Assembly (NCBI GenBank): GCA_946481025.1
Contig: CAMLNA010000006.1
Coordinates: 13,336-77,335, forward strand
Direction: 5' to 3'
DNA: 64,000 nt
From: an uncultured Rivibacter sp.
Lineage (GTDB): Bacteria; Pseudomonadota; Gammaproteobacteria; Burkholderiales; Burkholderiaceae
Shown here piece after piece: positions 58,944 through 64,000 of the stretch (the first letter of the stretch is position 1; each line of letters opens with the position of its first letter). Made by a program: the position numbers and the translations under genes. Under the pieces are notes generated by a model. It saw only the letters and a list, made by a program, of their open reading frames with translations. It did no database searches and was not told where the DNA came from.

Positions 58944-59309
58944 ATGGCCAACGAGGAATTGCCTCTGAATGCCAATGGGCCAGCCTACGCGTCGCAGCAG
59001 CGTCGCGTAGGCGTAACGCTGAGCTACATCGGCGAAAAGCTGGGGCGTGCCATCGAAGCGCTGCAGCGGCACGGCCAGCGTCACCCTGAACAACGCCAGG
59101 AGTTGCCGGTGGCCTACCTCGGCTTGCACAACATGCTGGCCAGGCCAACGACCGTTCGCTTGCCGGCCGGCTGCTGGACAGCACCAACGACGAACTACAG
59201 CCGCTCGTCGACGAGAACGCCGTCGCGCCGGGTCCGGGTCAGGCGGTCCAGTGCGCCGTGCTGCGCGGGAATGTTGGAATGCAAGAACCTGACCCCGGCG
59301 TCCCGTGCG
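58944..59309 (+). other. Degenerate stretch between yecA-like and XRE genes
   Basis: The plus frame begins MANEELPLNANGPAYASQQR and contains EKLGRAIEALQRHGQRHPEQRQELPVAYLGLHNML, which looks coding. It then runs into Arg/Ser/Thr-rich sequence with no family and into the repeat at 59268-59296. It is in frame with the XRE gene but was kept separate, as it appears to be the remains of another gene joined at the repeat. Confidence 0.4.
59268..59296. repeat. Dispersed repeat, copy 2
   Basis: 29 nt beginning GGAATGTTGGAATGCAAGA; nearly identical to 33617-33644. It immediately precedes the XRE regulator. Confidence 0.65.
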
Positions 59310-59645
59310 ATGGGCGAGCGCATCGCCGCGTTGCGCAAGGCCCACAACGTCACCCAGGTGCAGCTGGCCGAGGCGTTGGGGGTCTCGCAGCAGACGCTGC
59401 AGTCCTATGAGGTGGGGCGCCGGCGCGTCCCGGTGTCGGCGCTGCCGGTGGTGGCGCACACGCTGGCGGTGTCGCTCGATGAGTTGTTCGGCGAGCACAG
59501 GCCCAGCGCCGCGCGCAGCGGCAAGCGCGGCCCGGCGCCGCAGTGGCAGCAGCAGATCGAGGCCGTGGCCCAGTTGCCCAAGTCCCAGCAGCAGTTCGTC
59601 GCTCGCATGATCGAGACGGTGCTCGCCCAGGCGGGGGCTCGGTGA
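59310..59645 (+). CDS. XRE-family helix-turn-helix regulator
   Basis: 111 aa from MGERIAALRK. The HTH_XRE domain is complete (IAALRKAHNVTQVQLAEALGVSQQTLQSYEVGRRRVPVSALPVVAHTLAVSLDELFGE). The C-terminal 45 residues are basic and helical. An ATG at 59271 would add a repeat-encoded MLECKNLTP and an even longer frame reaches 58944; neither extension belongs to the domain. The stop overlaps the next start (GTGA), so this is the first gene of a three-gene operon with the ORF6N and KptA genes. Confidence 0.82.
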   Translation: MGERIAALRKAHNVTQVQLAEALGVSQQTLQSYEVGRRRVPVSALPVVAHTLAVSLDELFGEHRPSAARSGKRGPAPQWQQQIEAVAQLPKSQQQFVARMIETVLAQAGAR

Positions 59646-60226
59646 GCGCGGCGCTGCAGCCGCTCATCCAGAGCCGCATCCTGGCGCTGCGCGAGCAGCG
59701 GGTGATGCTCGATGCCGATTTGGCGCAGCTCTATGGCGTGCAGACCAAGGTGCTGGTGCAGGCGGTCAAGCGCAACCTCTCGCGCTTCCCCGAGGACTTC
59801 ATGTTCCAGCTCAGCGCCGAGGAGTGGGCCCACTTGAGGTCACAGTTTGTGACCTCAAGTGGCGGCCACGGCGGGCGGCGCACCGCGCCCTATGCGTTCA
59901 CCGAGCAGGGCGTGGCGATGCTGTCTTCGGTGCTCGGCAGCCCGCGCGCCATCGCAGTGAACATCGAGATCATGCGTACCTTCGTGAAGGTGCGGCAGCT
60001 GGCCGCCACGCACGGTGACCTGGCCCAGCGGTTGGCCGAGCTCGAAGAGAAGACCGAGGCGCTGGCCATGCAGCACGACACCTTCAGCCGCAACACGCGC
60101 ATCCAACTCAAGCAGGTGTTCGAGGCGCTGCGCGAACTCATGACGCCGGCCGAACCAGCGAAGCGACCGATCGGGTTTGTCACCCCCGAGGACAAGGGCA
60201 AGAAGAACTCGGGCAGGCGCTCATGA
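59642..60226 (+). CDS. ORF6N-domain DNA-binding protein
   Basis: 194 aa from a GTG. Residues about 8-90 are an ORF6N/KilA-N-type domain (SRILALREQRVMLDADLAQLYGVQTKVLVQAVKRNLSRFPEDFMFQLS ... APYAFTEQGVAMLSSVL), common in phage and mobile elements. It is followed by a coiled coil (LAQRLAELEEKTEALAMQHDTF). It overlaps the XRE gene upstream and kptA downstream by 4 bp each. A regulatory or phage-defence role is possible. Confidence 0.88.
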   Translation: MSAALQPLIQSRILALREQRVMLDADLAQLYGVQTKVLVQAVKRNLSRFPEDFMFQLSAEEWAHLRSQFVTSSGGHGGRRTAPYAFTEQGVAMLSSVLGSPRAIAVNIEIMRTFVKVRQLAATHGDLAQRLAELEEKTEALAMQHDTFSRNTRIQLKQVFEALRELMTPAEPAKRPIGFVTPEDKGKKNSGRRS

Positions 60227-60777
60227 GCAGCAGCAAGCTGGTGGAGGCCAGCAAATTCCTGAGCTATGTGCTGCGGCATGAACCGCACGCCATTGGACTG
60301 ACGCTCGACAGCGAAGGCTGGGCCAGCATCGAGTCGTTGATGGACGGAGCCTCTCAGCAGGGGCACACGCTCAGCCGCGAACTGATCGAGCAAGTTGTGG
60401 CCACCAGCGACAAGAAGCGCTTCGAGCTGTCGGCCGATGGCCGGCGCATCCGCGCCGTGCAAGGGCACTCAACGCGCAGCGTGTCTCGCACCTTCGAGCC
60501 GAAGCGGCCACCAGACACGCTGTTCCACGGCACCGCGTCGCGGTTTGTGGACTCGATCCGTCGCGAAGGGCTCAATCCGGGCTCACGCCACTATGTGCAC
60601 TTGTCGTCCGACCCACAGACCGCGCAAGCGGTCGGCCAGCGTTACGGGTCGCCTGTGGTGCTGGTCGTGGACGCTGGGCGCATGCATGCGCAAGGGCATG
60701 TGTTCCACCAGGCCGAGAACGGAGTCTGGCTCACCGATGCCGTGCCGCCGCAGTTCTTACGAGAAGGCACCAGCTAA
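60223..60777 (+). CDS. kptA: RNA 2'-phosphotransferase KptA/Tpt1
   Basis: 184 aa, the normal length. Family motifs: SKFLSYVLRHEPHAIGLTLDSEGWASIESL, DKKRFELSADGRRIRAVQGHS, LFHGTASRFVDSIRREGLNPGSRHYVHLS, and a C-terminal HVFHQAENGVWLTDAVPPQFL. The Arg-His-(x)-Arg-Arg active-site set appears present (LRHE, RRIRAVQGHS, HLS). It transfers an RNA 2'-phosphate to NAD+. Operon linkage with XRE and ORF6N genes suggests a role in RNA repair or defence rather than tRNA splicing. Confidence 0.92.
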   Translation: MSSSKLVEASKFLSYVLRHEPHAIGLTLDSEGWASIESLMDGASQQGHTLSRELIEQVVATSDKKRFELSADGRRIRAVQGHSTRSVSRTFEPKRPPDTLFHGTASRFVDSIRREGLNPGSRHYVHLSSDPQTAQAVGQRYGSPVVLVVDAGRMHAQGHVFHQAENGVWLTDAVPPQFLREGTS

Positions 60778-60795
60778 CTCGCTCGCTTTAGCCTC

Positions 60796-61158
60796 TTAGT
60801 CGTTGTCGTAATCGTCGGCCTCTGCTCGCGCCGCTTGATGCCATGCAGCGAAGGATCCATATTCGGCGCGCCGCTCCCATCCGGGCGCGCTGAAGTCATG
60901 GACAACACAGACCCCCCCTGACGCATCGCGATCCCAACAGGCAACGTCATCGTTGTCTAGGCGGCGCGCAAACGGCACTAGGCTGCGATCAGGGAAGCGC
61001 TTCTTTAGGCCGTCGTGCCTGACGCGCAACCACTTTCCCAGCAGGATCTGCCAAGGACCGATGTCAAGCAACCCCGACTGAACCTCTTGCAAGAAGTCAG
61101 ACGGGTATGCAAACCAGCTTGGCAGCTCTGTGGCATCTAAGAGTTCTTTAGTCATCAA
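60796..61158 (-). CDS. Candidate immunity protein for the Rhs toxin
   Basis: 120 aa; the DNA is visibly less GC-rich than its surroundings. The pattern LPSWFAYPSDFLQEVQSGLLDIGPWQIL ... VPFARRLDNDDVACWDRD and SFAAWHQAARAE resembles SMI1/KNR4 (SUKH) immunity proteins. The ATG overlaps the Rhs stop (ATGA), the standard toxin-immunity arrangement. It should bind and neutralise the C-terminal Rhs domain. Confidence 0.78.
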   Translation of the reverse strand: MMTKELLDATELPSWFAYPSDFLQEVQSGLLDIGPWQILLGKWLRVRHDGLKKRFPDRSLVPFARRLDNDDVACWDRDASGGVCVVHDFSAPGWERRAEYGSFAAWHQAARAEADDYDND

Positions 61159-64000
61159 TGCGCAGAACCAATGTAGGGAGAACCGTATGGATAGAGATTG
61201 CGGAAGAGCGAGTTCTGGTTGCTGATTCGATTTGCCACTGCGTCACCGAAGGTGACCGGAACTTCGCCCTTCCGCCCGATAAAGCGCGAGACATAGTCCA
61301 GATCATCCGGGAGCAGGTCAGTGTGCTCGAACACGCGAGCCTGGATGCTCACCCCTGCTCTTTGCGCAGCAAGTATGCGAGTGTTGTCTAGCGACGTAAG
61401 GCCTCCATCAGGCATGCGAACGACATCAATCAACCGATCAGGCTCAACGACAAACCCGTTTCGCTTCATGCTTTCGACCAGTGCGGGAATGGTGGCCCCC
61501 TGCTGCTTGACTGTAGTCTGAGTGGTTCGAATCAGCATCGGGTCCAACTCAACCAGACCAAGCCCATCGCCTGCGGCTCCCAAGCGCCCCATTGGCACGG
61601 CCGCAGTCCCAATCGCGAACAGCGTCGAGCCCAATTCGTGGCCATTGCCATGAACCGCCCTGTTGAACCCAAGCCGGAAGCCCTCCACTCCGCTCGACAA
61701 GGTGCTGGCTGTCGTGCCCAGCGGGTCATTCCACAGCCGCTGACCGAACGACACCGCGTCATTGGCCAATCTCACCGCCGTGGACGGCAGCGCTGCGACC
61801 GTATCGGGCAGCTTCAAGATCGCCTCGGGCGCCGCCAGCCACGCATCGATTGCCCCTGTCAGCACATTGCCAGCGCGGCTCGTTCCCACCACGGAGCGCA
61901 TCCAGTCCACCGCGGTTTCTCGCGCTGACAACACTGGCGCGCGCATCTCGGTGTAAACGCCACCACTCTGCGGCGGCGTAACGTCGCCCGAATGGATTCC
62001 CATCGCACGAGCCCGCTCGATGGTAGGCCCGATTCGCATGCCGTCAGGCCCCATCAGCGCCGCTTGCGCAGCCTCGGCCTTGACCCTCGCATCAGCCGCG
62101 TAGAAACGATTGGCCAGCGCCACCGCCTCATCGGCGCCCATGTCCCAGTTGGCCACCAACTGCTGGCCCGCACGCACGCTGTTGGGATTGCGCAGGCCCA
62201 TGCCCGCGATGTAGCGGCCCATCAGCTCCTTGTCGCCGCCTGTGATGCCTCCCAGCGTGTCGCCCTGGCCAACCGTTGCATAGCCACCATCCACGTTGCC
62301 CAGCTTGGGCACGCCGTCGGCGTACAGATCCCACGCCTTACCGGCCAGCGGATCGTCGGGCACGTTGAACCTCGGCCCCCACGCTTCGACCTCGGCTTGC
62401 GTCGGGGCCCTCAGGCCACCCTGCGTCTCACGCAGTTGCTGCTCCTGCTGACTCCCTCGCGAGCTTTCAGCCGCAAGGCTCTCACCCAACGCATTGCCAA
62501 AGGCATCGGTGGCCACCTGCAGCACACTGAACTTGCCCCCGCGCATCACAGCGGTCGTGGCGCTGGCGATCAAGCCCGTGGCAAAGCTCGACGCGAACGT
62601 GGTGCCGGTACCCGACCCGAACGCCGAGTTGAAGCCCTGCGCGACACTCGGGCCGATGGCCGCACCCACCCCCGCCCCTGCCGCGCTGGCCACCACCGCC
62701 CTCCAGCTGAACTCCTCCTGCACGCCCACCGCCACCGCAAGGCCCTGCGTCACGATGCTGCGGGCGGCCGCCTGCGCCGCTACCTCTGCGACGCTGCTCG
62801 CGGCTGTACCGGCTATCTGCCCGCCGAGGTACGCCCCCGCCGCGGCCACTGCGGTGCTCTTGTAGTCGTACTCGTTGTCGCCCGTGAAGCCCGGTGGATG
62901 CTTGGCCCAGCGCGACAGCCAGACGTTCGACGCAATGCCCGTGGGCTCCAGCACCTGAATGGCACCGTACTCCATCGGATCGGTGATCGAGCGGACGAAG
63001 AAGTCCTCCCAGTCCAGCCGGCCGGTGGCAGCGGCCGTCACGTACTGCCGCGCCGCGTCACCGGCGGCCGCGCCGGCCACCGCGTTGCCAGAGTAGTACG
63101 TCACCACCACGGCCACCACCACCATGACGATGGTGCCCAACGCCCCGCAGTCCTCCCCCGGCGGCATCACCAGCTGCGGCTGCGCTCCCGCCCCCATGCT
63201 GGCCGGGTCGTACGGCTTGAAGCTGTCGGCCGCGTTGTAGCTGGGCGTGGCACTCGGCAGGCTCAGGGTCTGCCCCACCCGCAGGTCGCTGTCGCCGCCC
63301 AGCCCGTTGGCCTGCGCGATCTTCCACCACAGGCGGCTGTCGCCATAGGCGGCCTGCGCAATGCTGCGCAGCGTGTCGCCGCCCTGCACCCGGTAGCTGC
63401 CCACCGCGCTGGGCGCGCTGGCCGGGCGGAAGTTGGAGTCGAACTCGCTGAGCACCGTCATCGCGCCCTGCTCGTTCGGCCCCACGCCGTAGCGTCCCAG
63501 CGCCTGCCCCTGCACCACCAGCTGGCGCAGCGAGTAGCCCTGCTGGTTGGTCTGCAGCACGATGCCGTTGGCATCGGTCACGAAGGTCTTGTCCTGGGCC
63601 GTCCCGTTGAAGTCGTCCTGCCGGAACATCTGCCCGTTGGCGTCGTACTCGTAGTGGGTGCCGCCGGTCACGTGCTGGTGACTGTCGTCCCACACGCGCC
63701 CCAGGCCTTCCTTGTAGCTGTCGAGGCGCTTGAGTTCGTAGTCGTAGGTGGTCAGCGTTTCTCCGGGGCCGGCGTGGCTCTTGAGCACGTAGCCCTTCAG
63801 GTTGCCGGCGGCGTCGTAGTTGAAGGCCTCCAGGTCGTGCGTGAGTTCGTTGCGGTCCGCGCCGTCAGTGCTGCCGTGGATCGTGTACAGGCGCTGGCGC
63901 GCCAGCCGCCCCTGCGCGTCGTAGCGGCTGATGCTCAGCTGGTTCTTCACGGCGCCGCCGGCAGCGCTCAGGTAGGCGGCCGTGATGCCGCTGCCCGGCA
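61155..64000 (-). CDS. Rhs-repeat polymorphic toxin, 5'-truncated by window edge
   Basis: At least 948 residues; the frame stays open to the edge, so the start is outside. YD/Rhs repeats come first (YDAQGRLARQRLYTIHG; HYEYDANGQMFRQDDF). A LysM-like domain follows (YRVQGGDTLRSIAQAAYGDSRLWWKIAQANGLGG), then Gly/Ala-rich helices and a second LysM-like block (TVGQGDTLGGITGGDKELMGRYIAG). The C-terminal about 130 residues (IRTTQTTVKQQGATIPALVESMKRNGFVVEPDRLIDVVRMPDGGLTSLDNTRILAAQRAG) look like a ParB-like toxin module. The GC content drops near the tip, as expected for an exchanged cassette. It acts in interbacterial competition, delivered by an unknown route. Confidence 0.87.
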   Translation of the reverse strand, partial: PGSGITAAYLSAAGGAVKNQLSISRYDAQGRLARQRLYTIHGSTDGADRNELTHDLEAFNYDAAGNLKGYVLKSHAGPGETLTTYDYELKRLDSYKEGLGRVWDDSHQHVTGGTHYEYDANGQMFRQDDFNGTAQDKTFVTDANGIVLQTNQQGYSLRQLVVQGQALGRYGVGPNEQGAMTVLSEFDSNFRPASAPSAVGSYRVQGGDTLRSIAQAAYGDSRLWWKIAQANGLGGDSDLRVGQTLSLPSATPSYNAADSFKPYDPASMGAGAQPQLVMPPGEDCGALGTIVMVVVAVVVTYYSGNAVAGAAAGDAARQYVTAAATGRLDWEDFFVRSITDPMEYGAIQVLEPTGIASNVWLSRWAKHPPGFTGDNEYDYKSTAVAAAGAYLGGQIAGTAASSVAEVAAQAAARSIVTQGLAVAVGVQEEFSWRAVVASAAGAGVGAAIGPSVAQGFNSAFGSGTGTTFASSFATGLIASATTAVMRGGKFSVLQVATDAFGNALGESLAAESSRGSQQEQQLRETQGGLRAPTQAEVEAWGPRFNVPDDPLAGKAWDLYADGVPKLGNVDGGYATVGQGDTLGGITGGDKELMGRYIAGMGLRNPNSVRAGQQLVANWDMGADEAVALANRFYAADARVKAEAAQAALMGPDGMRIGPTIERARAMGIHSGDVTPPQSGGVYTEMRAPVLSARETAVDWMRSVVGTSRAGNVLTGAIDAWLAAPEAILKLPDTVAALPSTAVRLANDAVSFGQRLWNDPLGTTASTLSSGVEGFRLGFNRAVHGNGHELGSTLFAIGTAAVPMGRLGAAGDGLGLVELDPMLIRTTQTTVKQQGATIPALVESMKRNGFVVEPDRLIDVVRMPDGGLTSLDNTRILAAQRAGVSIQARVFEHTDLLPDDLDYVSRFIGRKGEVPVTFGDAVANRISNQNSLFRNLYPYGSPYIGSAH

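Noticed and set aside
1..64000. tRNA, rRNA, CRISPR arrays, transposase genes, replication origin
   Set aside because: None could be recognised on either strand when reading through; small structured RNAs cannot be excluded without a covariance search.

Overview
The window is GC-rich, densely coding bacterial DNA with long same-strand operons and many 4-bp start/stop overlaps. It carries a group-2 (Xanthomonas/Ralstonia/Acidovorax-type) Hrp type III secretion system (T3SS), a harpin-pectate lyase and a secreted pectate lyase. Together these suggest a plant-associated betaproteobacterium of the Burkholderiales. That assignment is inferred from gene content only.

Left third (about 1-31,300). 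After the 3' end of a secreted ricin-type lectin come an AraC-type HrpB/HrpX-like master regulator and several Hrp blocks: sctO-sctT-chaperone; a gene of unknown function plus a glycine-rich secreted-type protein; sctV-sctP-sctQ-sctR-sctS-hpaA-like-hpaB; sctU; an HrpF/NopX-like translocator; a large candidate effector; and an HrpW-type harpin-pectate lyase. An OmpR-type HrpG-like regulator, a FecA-FecR-FecI-like receptor/sigma cassette, a second TonB receptor and a branched-chain-amino-acid-type binding protein are interspersed. Ten plant-inducible-promoter (PIP) boxes (TTCGB-N15-TTCGB) lie in the correct orientation in front of these genes. Nine have a -10-like hexamer 30-31 nt downstream. 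They define a local regulon that also takes in two genes not obviously part of the T3SS: a GNAT acetyltransferase and a degenerate receiver-domain protein. The genes for SctC, SctD, SctI, SctJ, SctK, SctL and SctN are not in the window.

Middle (31,300-33,700). A group of small housekeeping-type genes (DTW tRNA-modification enzyme, NIPSNAP, YgjP-like metallopeptidase, DUF2132) is followed by a decayed Rhs fragment related to the intact Rhs gene at the right end.

Flagellar third (33,700-55,400). One leftward run of about 21.7 kb encodes a complete flagellar export gate, basal body, rod, hook and ATPase complex, then sigma-28 and two TPR proteins (fliQ, fliR, flhB, flhA, flgF, flgG, flgA, flgH, flgI, flgB, flgC, fliE, fliF, fliG-like, fliH, fliI, fliJ, fliK, flgD, flgE, fliM-like, fliN, fliO, fliP, fliA). 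The rotor is reduced: the protein in the FliG position is only 176 aa with no torque domain, and the FliM-like protein lacks the N-terminal CheY-binding peptide. No flagellin, filament cap, FlgK/L, FliL, MotA/B or chemotaxis gene is present. FlhB has NPTR in place of NPTH, and FlgH lacks a lipobox cysteine.

Right end (55,400-64,000). A two-gene nicotianamine-synthase-like/ATP-grasp cassette, a YecA/SEC-C protein, an XRE-ORF6N-KptA operon, and an Rhs toxin gene with an overlapping candidate immunity gene. The Rhs gene runs off the right edge of the window.
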